23,645 nt of DNA from a virus. The DNA is taken from positions 1 through 23,645 of the IMG/VR virus record IMGVR_UViG_3300042261_000412, one strand, 5' to 3'. Made by a program: the position numbers and the translations under genes. Below are positions 1-8,379 of the stretch, piece by piece; positions within the stretch are counted from its first letter, which is position 1, and the number at the start of each line of letters is the position of its first letter. A model generated the notes under the pieces. That model ran no database searches and was not told the DNA's origin. It worked only from the letters and a program-made list of their open reading frames with translations.

Positions 1-83
1 AGCCCGCGCGAGCGTTGCCGGAATCAAACCGGGTTTTCCTAACAATTGCCCGGACTACCTGAGTGCCTAAGGGGTAGGCAGCC
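1..83. other. Sequence upstream of the small terminase gene
   Basis: The 83 bases before the small terminase start show no complete gene. All three forward frames are open from the window edge to a nearby stop (40-42, 57-59 and 68-70). The frame ending at 68-70 lies just before the terminase ribosome binding site and could be the tail of an upstream phage gene, but nothing identifies it. Confidence 0.3.
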
Positions 84-551
84 ATGGCAAAAGCTGGGCG
101 CAAGCCGAAGCCGACTGCTCTCAAGATTCTTCAGGGAACCCAGCGAGGCCCCGCCAAGCGAGAGCCATCTTCGCCGCGTGGCGTTCCGCCGATGCCTGAG
201 CGGCTGGCGGTCGACCAGGTCGCTGTGTCCAAGTGGCAGGAGCTCGCCGCCATCCTTTCGGCCATGGGCGTGCTCACGACCGGAGATGGCGAGGCCCTGG
301 CTACGCTGTGCGAAGTGCATTCGGCAGAGCAGTCCTGCCTACTGGCGCTTCGTGCGGGTGGTGCCACGATCCACACTGACCTAGGTGGTGTGAAACCAAA
401 CCCAGCCGGCCAGCTGTACCGGTCACTGGTCTCCTTGAAGGCAACGCTACTTTCAGAGTTCGGGCTTACGCCGAGCTCAAGGGTGAAACTTGCCACGCCA
501 GTCGAAGCGCCGAAAGACGACCTCGAAGACTTCTTTGCCCTCCACGGGTAA
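84..551 (+). CDS. terS: Phage terminase small subunit, P27-like
   Basis: This 155-residue protein recognises phage DNA and recruits the large subunit for head packaging. It opens with the basic GRKPKPTALKILQGT signature of P27-type small terminases (residues 5-19). It has the family's C-terminal LGGVKPNPAGQLYRSL and LLSEFGLTPSSR segments (about 100-133). The length is usual for the family. The ATG is preceded by GGGG at 71-74 with a 9-base spacer. The 3' end overlaps the large terminase gene by 62 bases, which suggests translational coupling. It is the first recognisable gene of the late operon. The family call is by recognition of sequence motifs and is secure. Confidence 0.93.
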   Translation: MAKAGRKPKPTALKILQGTQRGPAKREPSSPRGVPPMPERLAVDQVAVSKWQELAAILSAMGVLTTGDGEALATLCEVHSAEQSCLLALRAGGATIHTDLGGVKPNPAGQLYRSLVSLKATLLSEFGLTPSSRVKLATPVEAPKDDLEDFFALHG

Positions 552-2106
552 GTACCTGCACCGGCCAGGTCTGGATCAGTCCAAGGCCGACCGCGTCTAT
601 GCCTTTTTTGAGGGTGTGCTGAAGCACTCAAAAGGCACGACGGCCGGGCATCCATTCATTCTGCTGCCGTGGCAGAAGTACGTGCTCGGCGAAATCTTTG
701 GCCGCTGCCGGCCAGATGGCACGCGTCAGTACCGTCAGGCGTATATCGAGATTCCCAAGAAAAATGGCAAAAGCACGCTTCTCGCCGGAATCTGCCTGTA
801 CTGCCTCGTTGCCGACTCAGAGCCTGGGGCTGAGGTCTACGGTGCGGCCTGCGACCGCGAGCAGGCTGGAATTATCTACCGCGAGGCTGCGTCTATGGTC
901 AGGGCGTCGCCTGCCCTCTCCAAGGTGCTCGAGGTAGTCGATTCCAGAAAAACCATCATCCACCGGAAGAGCAACTCGTTCTACCGCGTACTTTCCGCCG
1001 ACAGTTTCAGGCAGGAAGGACTTAATATTCACGCTTGCGCGTTCGATGAGGTCCACGCGCAGCGCGGCAATCGGGCGTTGTGGGATGCGCTTCGCTATGG
1101 CGGTGCCGCTCGCCGGCAGCCGCTCTGTCCAATCGGCATCACAACGGCGGGTGAGATGAACACCTCGCACCTGTGGTGGGACTTGCACACGTACGCCGAA
1201 AAGTGTCAGGCCGACGTCTCGTTCGATCCAACGTTCTTTGGTGCGATCTTCGCGGCCGACCGTGAGGACGACTGGAAAGACGCAAAGGTCTGGTACAAGG
1301 CGAACCCGTCTCTGGGCGAAACCATCAGCGAGGAGTCCTTCCGAGCTGACTGCAAGGCTGCCGAAAACTCAGCCACGCAACTCAATGCGTTCCTCCGGTA
1401 TCGGCTCAACGTGCCAACCTCGAGCGACGTTCGGTGGCTGCGGCCGGATCAGATTGCTGCCTGCATGATTCCGCCAGAGGAGCCACTTGAGGGCCGCGAC
1501 GTGTGGTGCGGCCTCGACTTGGCCAGCAACTATGACACCACGGCATTTGTGGCTGTTGCCCCCAATAGCATCGGCGGCTACGACGTCGATGTCATGGCGT
1601 GGATCCCTGAACACAACGCATCGGAGCGCGAGCGAAACGACCGCGTTCAATACTCTGCGTGGGCGCGTGACGGCTGGGTCCGCTACACGGAGGGCAAAAG
1701 CACGGACTACAGCAAGGTGAAGGCTGACATCCTTGAGTTTGCACAGCGACACCGCATCCGCCGAGTGGCGGTTGATCGCTGGAACGCCACTCAGCTGGCC
1801 ACAGAGCTCGCGGACGAAGGGTTGCCAGTCACGCTGTACGGTCAGGGCTTTGCCTCCATGACTGCACCGACACGCCGCGTTGAGGCGTTGTTTGTGGACG
1901 GGAAGATGCGTCTTGGCGAGTCGCCGTTTCTGTCATGGCAGCTAGGGAATGCCGCCGCTCAGACCGACCCTGCGGGTAATGTGAAGGTGTCCAAAGCGAA
2001 GAGCACAGAGCGCGTTGACGCCGTCGTCGCCATGGTGATGGCTGTCGGCGTGCAGATGGGCGAGAGCATGAAGCCCGCGGAAATGCCCGAGATCTCCTTC
2101 TGGTGA
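490..2106 (+). CDS. terL: Phage terminase large subunit (ATPase and nuclease)
   Basis: The packaging motor pumps DNA into the prohead at the portal and cuts concatemers. The N-terminal ATPase shows a Walker A-type PKKNGKST (residues 89-96) and a Walker B ACAFDE (about 182-187). The C-terminal RNase H-like nuclease shows candidate acidic residues D343 (GLDLASNYD), D429 (VAVDRW) and D510 (ERVDAVVAM). At 538 residues it is full length for the Terminase_1 family. The chosen start is TTG at 490, because AAGGG at 479-483 lies 6 bases upstream and no ATG exists before residue 136. TTG at 535 is the alternative and would shorten the protein by 15 residues. The portal gene follows after 3 bases. Confidence 0.95.
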   Translation: MPRQSKRRKTTSKTSLPSTGKYLHRPGLDQSKADRVYAFFEGVLKHSKGTTAGHPFILLPWQKYVLGEIFGRCRPDGTRQYRQAYIEIPKKNGKSTLLAGICLYCLVADSEPGAEVYGAACDREQAGIIYREAASMVRASPALSKVLEVVDSRKTIIHRKSNSFYRVLSADSFRQEGLNIHACAFDEVHAQRGNRALWDALRYGGAARRQPLCPIGITTAGEMNTSHLWWDLHTYAEKCQADVSFDPTFFGAIFAADREDDWKDAKVWYKANPSLGETISEESFRADCKAAENSATQLNAFLRYRLNVPTSSDVRWLRPDQIAACMIPPEEPLEGRDVWCGLDLASNYDTTAFVAVAPNSIGGYDVDVMAWIPEHNASERERNDRVQYSAWARDGWVRYTEGKSTDYSKVKADILEFAQRHRIRRVAVDRWNATQLATELADEGLPVTLYGQGFASMTAPTRRVEALFVDGKMRLGESPFLSWQLGNAAAQTDPAGNVKVSKAKSTERVDAVVAMVMAVGVQMGESMKPAEMPEISFW

Positions 2107-2109
2107 CGC

Positions 2110-3360
2110 ATGGAAGCCATCGGCACAACGCCCGACATTCGCTGGCTCGAGACGAGAATGAGCCGCTGGGACGACCTTGTGGACATGGCAGCTGCCAGCG
2201 GCCAGCGAGTGACGCCAGAGCTCGCAATGCGAACGGCCGTTTGGTTTTCGTGTGCCAGGATCGTTGCCGAGACGGTATCGAGCCTGCCGCTGCACCTCTA
2301 CCGACGTCTGAGCGATGACAACGCTGAGCGTGCAAAGGATCTGCCGCTCTACCGCGTGCTCGCAAAGCGTCCCAACTCGTGGCAGACGAGGCAGGAGTGG
2401 GTAGAGCAACTCTGCCTACACCTAGGGTTCTACGGCAACGCCTACAACCTGAAAGTTCCTGGCATAAACGGCAGCGTCACAGAACTGCATCCGCTGCACC
2501 CATCCGGCGTTGAGGTGAAGCAGGACGAAAACACCAAGGCGCTTACGTACCTGTTCCGCGACCCATCTACCGGCAGGCAGGTGATCTACCGCCAAGACCA
2601 GATCATGCACGTGCGGTGGGTGTCTTTTGATGGCATCAACGGGGCTGTGCCAACCGAGATCGGCCGAGACGCCATCAGCCTGGCACGGTCGCTCGAGCAG
2701 TACGCGGCCCGCTTCTACCAGAACAATGCCCAGCCTGGCGTGATCCTGACCACTGAGCAGCAGCTGCCGAGAGAGGTACGTGAGCAACTGCGAGACGCTT
2801 GGGAACAGGGCCACAGAGGCCCGTCCAAGGCTGGCAGGACGGCCATACTCTCCAACGGACTGAAGGCCGAGACGCTGGCGGCAACCAACCAAGAGAGTCA
2901 GTTAGCAGAGCTCTGGATGCAGTCCCTGCTGGCCGTGTGTCGGATCTGGCGGATGCCGCCGCACATGGTGCAGGAGCTAGGGCGTGCGACCTGGGGCAAT
3001 CTTGCCAGCGAGATGGTGTCTTTTGAGAAGTTCACCATCGCCCCATGGCTGCGTCGGATTGAGGGTGCGATTGAGAGAGACGTGCTGCCAGACGACGGCG
3101 AGGAGCTCTACGCTGAGTTTCTTGTTGAGGGGCTTTTGCGGAGCGACATCACGACACGCTACCAGGCGTATGAGGTCGCCATCCGGAACGGCTGGATGAT
3201 GCCCGAGGAGGTTCGGAAGAAGGAGAACCTTGGGCCTATGCCGATGCCACTGGATGACTCGCCTGGCGAGATTGAGGACACGCCTGGCGACATTGCTGAA
3301 GACCTGCTGGAGGGCGAGGACGATACGCCGGGTGACCCGCAGGAGCCTGCGGATGGCTGA
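2110..3360 (+). CDS. Portal protein, HK97 family
   Basis: This 416-residue protein should form the dodecameric ring at the capsid vertex through which terminase pumps DNA and to which connectors bind. The N-terminal AVWFSCARIVAETVSSLPLHLYRR (about 38-61), the central HPSGVEVKQ and QIMHVRW segments, and the NNAQPGVILTTEQ helix region are typical of HK97-type portals (Phage_portal). The C-terminus is acidic and proline-rich (DDSPGEIEDTPGDIAEDLLEGEDDTPGDP), as is common in portals. It starts 3 bases after the terminase stop with only a weak Shine-Dalgarno, so it is probably coupled. It overlaps the protease gene by 8 bases. Confidence 0.93.
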   Translation: MEAIGTTPDIRWLETRMSRWDDLVDMAAASGQRVTPELAMRTAVWFSCARIVAETVSSLPLHLYRRLSDDNAERAKDLPLYRVLAKRPNSWQTRQEWVEQLCLHLGFYGNAYNLKVPGINGSVTELHPLHPSGVEVKQDENTKALTYLFRDPSTGRQVIYRQDQIMHVRWVSFDGINGAVPTEIGRDAISLARSLEQYAARFYQNNAQPGVILTTEQQLPREVREQLRDAWEQGHRGPSKAGRTAILSNGLKAETLAATNQESQLAELWMQSLLAVCRIWRMPPHMVQELGRATWGNLASEMVSFEKFTIAPWLRRIEGAIERDVLPDDGEELYAEFLVEGLLRSDITTRYQAYEVAIRNGWMMPEEVRKKENLGPMPMPLDDSPGEIEDTPGDIAEDLLEGEDDTPGDPQEPADG

Positions 3361-4360
3361 CCTGAAACCAACAGCGGCGATGGCCGACAACGCACGCCGC
3401 GGCCTGGCGCTACACGAAGATGGCTACAGCGGCGACGGCTTGAAGCCAGAGACAGTCAGGCGTGCCAACATCATCGCTGATCGTCAGGAGCTCACCGAAG
3501 ACCACGTGCGAGAGATGCGGGCATGGTTTGCCAGGCACGAGTCAGACAAACGGCCTGGCTGGGACGATCCTCCAACGCCAGGGTACACGGCCTGGCTTTT
3601 GTGGTCTGGCGATGAAGGCCAGGCGTGGTCAGAGCGTAAGGTTGCCGAGATGGACCGAGAATCCGAGAGGAGCGACGGCATGGACGCCAGCAACATTGAG
3701 CGACGCGATTGGCAGTTCGATTCCGATGACTGCCTTGCGGTTGAGACCCGCGGCGATGGCCGGCAGGTCGTCACCGGGTATGCAGTGAAATATCACACGC
3801 TCAGCGTCGATCTCGGCGGCTTCCGGGAAACGATTCTTCCTGGCGCTTTCGACAAGGTTCTCAATCGGCAGCGTGGCAAGCAGGACGTCGTGGCATTGTT
3901 CAACCATGACCCAAATCAACTTCTCGGACGCACCTCGAGCGGCACGCTTGAGTTGGCCAGCGACGACAAGGGGCTTCGGTACACGGTCGCGCTGCCAAAT
4001 ACCGAGCTCGGCCGGATGATCGCAGAGCACGTCGCTCGCCGCGATTTGGTCGGCAGTTCTTTCGCGTTCACGGTTGACCAGCGTGGCGAGTCGTGGGCTC
4101 CCGGTGACGACGGGAAGCCGCGACGCAGCATCCGTGAGGTCACAGGTCTCTATGACGTTTCTGTCGTGACTCACCCGGCCTACCCAAGCTCGACCACGAG
4201 CGTCGCCCGTCGCAGCTTGGAGCAGTGGTTAGCCTCTCAGGCGGAGGAGCAGCCTGCTCCTTCTGCCGAGGTGCTGGCCGACTCGCAGTTGGCGATGACT
4301 GCGTTTTTGCGGCTGCGTGCCGCGAAACTCAGGAGCCACACGCGTGGTCTCAGCAGGTAG
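3353..4360 (+). CDS. Prohead maturation protease (S78/HK97 type) with N-terminal extension
   Basis: This serine protease cleaves the capsid delta domain during head maturation. The protease domain covers about residues 120-285: TGYAVKYHTL, GGFRETILPGAF, the catalytic-type His185 in LFNHDPNQLLGR, the serine in DLVGSSFAF (235 or 236), and DVSVVTHPAYPSS. Before it lies an unusual helical region of about 110 residues with ARRGLALHEDGYSGDGL and REMRAWFARHESD. A similar extension is familiar to me from other environmental phage proteases, but its role is not clear. The start is ATG 3353, with AGGAG at 3341-3345 seven bases upstream; the reading frame is open further upstream, but that part only shadows the portal gene. 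It overlaps the portal by 8 bases. Confidence 0.9.
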   Translation: MADLKPTAAMADNARRGLALHEDGYSGDGLKPETVRRANIIADRQELTEDHVREMRAWFARHESDKRPGWDDPPTPGYTAWLLWSGDEGQAWSERKVAEMDRESERSDGMDASNIERRDWQFDSDDCLAVETRGDGRQVVTGYAVKYHTLSVDLGGFRETILPGAFDKVLNRQRGKQDVVALFNHDPNQLLGRTSSGTLELASDDKGLRYTVALPNTELGRMIAEHVARRDLVGSSFAFTVDQRGESWAPGDDGKPRRSIREVTGLYDVSVVTHPAYPSSTTSVARRSLEQWLASQAEEQPAPSAEVLADSQLAMTAFLRLRAAKLRSHTRGLSR

Positions 4361-4535
4361 CCAGTGCCCGAAGTGCAAGGCGTCACGCCTCCGCACGCGA
4401 TCAAGCCACCAGCACGGAGAGCACCACCAGGTTCGCTACCTGGAGTGCTGCGGCTGTGACTTTCGCACCAAGGCCATCGTTCCTGTCGAGCAGGTATGGC
4501 GACGCTCTGTGTACGGTACAAACAAGCAGGCGTGA
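4344..4535 (+). CDS. Small zinc-ribbon protein
   Basis: This is a 63-residue protein between the protease and capsid genes. It contains two CxxC pairs, CPKC and CCGC, separated by about 28 residues, with RTRSSHQHGEHHQVRYLEC between them. This is the layout of a zinc ribbon of the NrdR, TFIIS or Ogr/Delta kind, so a nucleic-acid or transcription role is possible, but I cannot name the family. The chosen start is GTG 4344, because AGGAG at 4331-4335 sits 8 bases upstream; an in-frame GTG at 4317 lacks such a site. It overlaps the protease end by 17 bases. A zinc ribbon inside a head operon is unusual. Confidence 0.7.
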   Translation: MVSAGSQCPKCKASRLRTRSSHQHGEHHQVRYLECCGCDFRTKAIVPVEQVWRRSVYGTNKQA

Positions 4536-4606
4536 CCGGCCGCGTTGGTGCCGTAGTGTGACGGGCAGGCAAGGACTGCCACCGTTCACCTCACGGAGTG
4601 CCAAGG

Positions 4607-5908
4607 ATGGCCACCCAACTCACCAAGCTCCAGGACCGTGCCGCCGCTGTGGCCGCCATGCTCGACGACCTCTCCAAGGTCGAGGAGCGTTCCGCTGAGC
4701 AGATCGCCCAGATCGAGTCGCTGACCGCCGAGAGCGAGCAGCTTGAGAAGGACTTGGCTCGCGAGCACGCGATTGCCGAGAAGATCGCCAGCCTGCGTGG
4801 ACGCGTTGCCGCGACCGCAAGGCCCGTGGAGGTCGCCGAGGCCCCTGCCGCCGTGGCACGCGAAAGCCGGTCGTTTACCGGCAAGGGTCGTCACTTCCGC
4901 TCGTCCAGCGATGCCGAGGCGTGCGGTCGCTGGATCCGCGGATTCGTGCTGAATCGCGCCGAGGATCGTGCGTGGTACGAGAAGCACGTTGAGGCCCGTG
5001 CCCTGTCGCCCAATGACAACAACAAGGGCGGCGTTTTTATCCCGGACACCTTCGCCCAGACCGTGATCAGGCTGGTGGAGTCGTTCGGTGCATTTCCCGC
5101 TCAGGCCAACAACCTGACCATGAGCAGCGACACGCTCTACATCCCGCGTCGCGTCAGTGGAAACACCGCCTACCACACCGGTGCCAACGCCGAGACGACC
5201 ATGACCGACATGGCGACGGACAACGTCATGCTGTCGGCCAAGGAAGTTCGCGTCGGAACCCGCGTTCCTAACCAGCTCATTGACGACTCGGCGATTGACC
5301 TCGCAGGGCTCGTGGCCGAAGAGTTTGCCCTTGCCATCGCGCAGCGGATCGACGAGGACGGGTTTATCGGGACCGGCGCTTCCCTTTACGGTGGCATTCG
5401 CGGCATCCAGTGGAAGTTCGAGAACGAGACGCTGACTGCCGGCATCAACAACTCGGCCCAGACCTCGGTTACGGCCCTGACTGTTGATGACTTTATGGCG
5501 ACGATTGCCAAGGCCCCGACGTACGCTCTCCAGAGCCCCACCTGCGGCTGGTACGTCACCCCGCAGATGCACGCCCTGGCGATGCAGTCGCTGGCGCTTG
5601 GCGGCAACGGTGCCTCCGCGATGGAGGTCATTGACGGTGCTCGTCGGCCGCAGTTCCTGGGCTGGCCGGTGTTTTTCAACAACGTCATGCGGAAGAGTGC
5701 TTCGACCGATCAGGTCGTGGCCCTGTTCGGCGATCTCAAGCGTTCAAGCCACTTCGCCCTGCGTCGTCAGGTCGCAGTGCGTGCGAGCACCGACCGCTAC
5801 ATCGAGTTCGACCAGACGTACCTGCAGGCTACCGCCTCGTATGACTGCGTGACCTCGGACGTCGGTGACGCGAGCACCGCTGGTCCGGTCGTGGCCCTCC
5901 TCCTCTGA
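4607..5908 (+). CDS. Major capsid protein, HK97 fold
   Basis: This 433-residue protein forms the icosahedral shell. Residues about 1-75 are a charged coiled-coil segment rich in E, K and A, resembling the HK97 delta (scaffolding) domain that the upstream protease would remove. The HK97-fold part follows, with NKGGVFIPDTFAQTVIRLVE, IPRRVSGNTAYHTGANAETTMTDM, and the late LGWPVFFNNVM and VALFGDLKRSSHFALRR segments typical of Phage_capsid members. The start is ATG 4607, with GGAG at 4595-4598 eight bases upstream; an in-frame GTG at 4598 overlaps that site and is less likely. It lies directly after the protease and zinc-ribbon genes. Confidence 0.95.
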   Translation: MATQLTKLQDRAAAVAAMLDDLSKVEERSAEQIAQIESLTAESEQLEKDLAREHAIAEKIASLRGRVAATARPVEVAEAPAAVARESRSFTGKGRHFRSSSDAEACGRWIRGFVLNRAEDRAWYEKHVEARALSPNDNNKGGVFIPDTFAQTVIRLVESFGAFPAQANNLTMSSDTLYIPRRVSGNTAYHTGANAETTMTDMATDNVMLSAKEVRVGTRVPNQLIDDSAIDLAGLVAEEFALAIAQRIDEDGFIGTGASLYGGIRGIQWKFENETLTAGINNSAQTSVTALTVDDFMATIAKAPTYALQSPTCGWYVTPQMHALAMQSLALGGNGASAMEVIDGARRPQFLGWPVFFNNVMRKSASTDQVVALFGDLKRSSHFALRRQVAVRASTDRYIEFDQTYLQATASYDCVTSDVGDASTAGPVVALLL

Positions 5909-5932
5909 CCCCTTTGACCTAAGGAACCCAAG

Positions 5933-6391
5933 ATGAACCACGGCCAGAACAACAAGTCTGTCGTTTCGATTTCCGCTGCGGCTGGTGTCGCGTCGGCCGG
6001 CACCCACACGGTGGCGATCGACTGCCTCGGCTACGACTCTGTGAGCATCGACGTCGGCTATCGCTCGATCGCCAACACGTCGGCTCCGAGCGTCGTGTCG
6101 GTCAAGCACAGCGACACGGACGGCAGCTACGGCACCATCGCGTCTCTGGTCCAGAGCACTGACTACACGCTGGCAGGCGTTGGCAACACCGCCACTGTCA
6201 ACGTGACGCGGTTTGAGATCAGCACCAAGGCGCTGAAGCGGTATCTGCAGGTGGCTGTCACGCCGTCCGCGGATGCCACGAGCAACGCGAGCAACAACAC
6301 CGTCGTCGTGGCGGCCCGCCTGGGTCGTGGCGAAGAGGGTATCGGCTCGGCCTCGGATGCGAACGTCACGAATCGCGTGGTGCTTGGCTGA
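5933..6391 (+). CDS. Putative virion structural protein next to the capsid gene
   Basis: The family is not recognised with certainty. The 152-residue protein is rich in S, T, V, A and N with alternating hydrophobic residues, as expected for an all-beta fold, and has almost no long helices. It is 24 bases after the major capsid gene with AAGGA (5921-5925) before the ATG. That position is typical of capsid decoration or head-fibre proteins. Decoration is therefore an inference from position and composition, not from a motif. A DUF-type adaptor protein is the alternative. Confidence 0.65.
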   Translation: MNHGQNNKSVVSISAAAGVASAGTHTVAIDCLGYDSVSIDVGYRSIANTSAPSVVSVKHSDTDGSYGTIASLVQSTDYTLAGVGNTATVNVTRFEISTKALKRYLQVAVTPSADATSNASNNTVVVAARLGRGEEGIGSASDANVTNRVVLG

Positions 6392-6434
6392 GCTAGTGGC
6401 GGACTGAACGACAACCTCAACGCAGGAGGATGCC

Positions 6435-7205
6435 GTGGGCGCGGCGTCATCGGCGATTGCGGGCATCAAGCCCGCTTTGCTCCAGACGAGCTCTGGACCG
6501 ATTCGCGTGCACTGTGCGATGTCGGTCCCTCGCCTTGGCTGGCAAGACCACATGTTTTGCTGGCCTAGGGGGCTGATTCCCTATGGCATCTCTCCGATTC
6601 GCCTGGAGGGTGCTTTCTGGGGGCAGTGCCTCGAGCGTGTTCTGACCGACATTGTCGAGGCAGACACGGACGACTCGCAGCCGCCGCTGTACTGCCTCGT
6701 TCTCGATTACGACTCAATCTTTGAGGCCGACGCAGTCCCCCGGCTTCTGACGTACACAGTTGCCAGTGGCTACGACTTCGTGGCGGCTGTGCAGATGAAG
6801 CGGCGAACTGACGAGCCGCTTTTCACGATGACGGCAGAGAGCGGCGAGAGGCTTGCCGAGGTCACTCGTGACCACCTGGTCTACCACAACGTGATCGGCG
6901 TCAACACGGCCCACTTTGGCTTCACGCTGCTGCGAGCCAATGCCCTCAAGAAGATGAAGCATCCGTGGTTCATCGGCAAGCCGAATGAACAGGGACGGTG
7001 GGATGACGGCCGCATCGACGACGACATCGCATTTTGGGTCGCGGCACAGAAGGCTGGGCTAAAGATCGGCGTCTGCCCGCGTGTCGTGCTAGGTCATGCT
7101 GAGGTCTGGCTGAAGTGGCCAGACCAGAACATGAAGTGCCTGCTGCAGCATCCAGGAGACTTCTGGGATCGCGGCGGAAAGCCACCGGAGAGCGTGTGGA
7201 GATGA
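6435..7205 (+). CDS. Glycosyltransferase-like protein (GT-A, DXD motif) in the head operon
   Basis: This 256-residue protein has the features of a GT-A glycosyltransferase: the metal and nucleotide-sugar binding motif DYD at 91-93 in CLVLDYDSIF, a following VPRLL helix, and a C-terminal IDDDIAFWVAAQKAGLKIGV (194-213) plus VVLGHAEVW (218-225), which match the acidic and GH signatures of family-2-like enzymes. Substrate and acceptor are unknown; glycosylation of virion protein, host surface or a base is possible. The start is GTG 6435 with AGGAGGA at 6424-6430. The ATG at 6430 is in another frame. It overlaps the next gene by 4 bases (ATGA), so it belongs to the head-connector operon rather than being an isolated insertion. 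Confidence 0.72.
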   Translation: MGAASSAIAGIKPALLQTSSGPIRVHCAMSVPRLGWQDHMFCWPRGLIPYGISPIRLEGAFWGQCLERVLTDIVEADTDDSQPPLYCLVLDYDSIFEADAVPRLLTYTVASGYDFVAAVQMKRRTDEPLFTMTAESGERLAEVTRDHLVYHNVIGVNTAHFGFTLLRANALKKMKHPWFIGKPNEQGRWDDGRIDDDIAFWVAAQKAGLKIGVCPRVVLGHAEVWLKWPDQNMKCLLQHPGDFWDRGGKPPESVWR

Positions 7206-7432
7206 CAACAATCCAGATGGAGAACGTGCGAGTCCTTCGGCCATTCATGGCCTATAAGACCGGGCAGGTGATCAAAGTGACGTCTGGTCTCGCCAGAACG
7301 CTTGAGCTCCAGAAGTACGCAGTCCGGCACCAGGAGCCGCAGCTGCTGTTTGCTGAGGCACCACACCCAGCCGTAGAGCGTGCTGAGGCACCCGTAGCCA
7401 AGGCTAGGAGGCGTCGCAATGCGAAGGGGTAG
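7202..7432 (+). CDS. Small hypothetical head-neck protein
   Basis: A 76-residue protein with no confident family. Its N-terminal VRVLRPFMAYKTGQVIKV resembles short proteins often found between capsid and connector genes, with a small beta domain followed by an alanine- and arginine-rich basic tail (AKARRRRNAKG). It starts at ATG 7202 within the ATGA overlap with the glycosyltransferase-like gene and overlaps the next gene by 14 bases. The open frame extends 29 codons further upstream, but that part overlaps the glycosyltransferase gene out of frame and has no good ribosome binding site. Confidence 0.65.
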   Translation: MTTIQMENVRVLRPFMAYKTGQVIKVTSGLARTLELQKYAVRHQEPQLLFAEAPHPAVERAEAPVAKARRRRNAKG

Positions 7433-8051
7433 CTACCGATCACTGGTCGTCAGCACTGCCTCAACGTCGAGCGACAGGCCGGTCACCGTGGCTGAGGCGA
7501 AGGAGCACCTGCGGATCGTCGATTTCACTGACGACGATACGTATATCGGCCTGCTGATCGACGCCGCGACTACTTGGTGCGAGGACTTCTGTGACCGCAC
7601 ATTCGCGGACAAAACGTACACCGTGGCGTTCGACGACTGGCCCGCTGACCGTATCGAGCTCCCGCGCCCGCCGGTGCGGCTCAACGCGACTGCCTCGAGC
7701 GCCACGGTGACTATCTCCTATGTCGACACATCTGGTGCGACGCAGACACTGACGTGGTCGCAGTCTGGCACCCAGGATTTTCGCCTGGACCGCGACCACG
7801 TACCTGCACTGACCTACCCGCTGTACCTAGACGACTGGCCAAGCGTGCGACTGGATGACAAGAGCGTCCAGATCACATATCTCGCCGGGTACAGCGGTGC
7901 CGCTAACGTGCCAGTTCCAGTGAAGCACGCCATCAAACTACTTGTCGGCCACTGGTACGCCAACCGTGAGGCGGTCGGAAGCGTTGGCGAACATGTACAG
8001 ATTGGCGTTCATGCGTTACTGAGCCCGCTGCGTTGGCAGCAGTATGTGTAG
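7419..8051 (+). CDS. Head-tail connector protein (gp6 / phiE125 gp8-like)
   Basis: This 210-residue protein should form the first connector ring under the portal. The signature is the N-terminal helical PVTVAEAKEHLRI, then DDDTYIGLLIDAATTWCEDFCDRTF (about 38-62), as in phage gp6-like and phiE125 gp8 families, then beta strands and the C-terminal VPVPVKHAIKLLVGHWYANREAV. The start ATG 7419 is supported by GGAGG at 7407-7411. It is followed after 7 bases by a head-tail joining gene, the usual order. Confidence 0.86.
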   Translation: MRRGSYRSLVVSTASTSSDRPVTVAEAKEHLRIVDFTDDDTYIGLLIDAATTWCEDFCDRTFADKTYTVAFDDWPADRIELPRPPVRLNATASSATVTISYVDTSGATQTLTWSQSGTQDFRLDRDHVPALTYPLYLDDWPSVRLDDKSVQITYLAGYSGAANVPVPVKHAIKLLVGHWYANREAVGSVGEHVQIGVHALLSPLRWQQYV

Positions 8052-8058
8052 GTGAGCC

Positions 8059-8379
8059 ATGCTGCGTTCCGGGACCATGGACAAGAAGGCGGTGATCCAG
8101 ACGCCAACGGAGTCGCTCAACGAGCTCAATGAGCCGACCCTGACGTTTTCGACATTCAAGACGCGGATGATTGCCCTGCTGCCACTGTCTGGAAACGAGC
8201 AGATCAGTGCCATGTCGAACGAAGGTGCCGTCACGTACAGGATCCGCATGCGATACACGGCCGGCGTGCTGCCGAAGATGCGGGTCGTCTGCGAGGGACG
8301 CACCTTTGAGATCACTGCCGTGCTCGAGCGTGGCCGGCGTGAGGAGCACGAGCTCCTGGTCGTGGAGGTCGTCGACTAA
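8059..8379 (+). CDS. Head-tail adaptor / stopper (Phage_H_T_join, SPP1 gp16-like)
   Basis: This 106-residue protein fits the small all-beta stopper that closes the connector after packaging. Its pattern of an N-terminal IQTPTESLNELNEPTLTF, a central VTYRIRMRYTAGVLPKMRVVCEGRTFEI and a final LVVEVVD matches the head-tail joining family. It lies between the gp6-like connector and a gp10-like neck protein, as in HK97-type operons. Its stop codon overlaps the next start by one base (TAATG). Confidence 0.84.
   Translation: MLRSGTMDKKAVIQTPTESLNELNEPTLTFSTFKTRMIALLPLSGNEQISAMSNEGAVTYRIRMRYTAGVLPKMRVVCEGRTFEITAVLERGRREEHELLVVEVVD

Noticed and set aside
4586-5572. A long minus-strand open frame opposite the major capsid gene
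   Set aside because: It is an antisense shadow typical of GC-rich coding sequence; the capsid protein explains the region fully.
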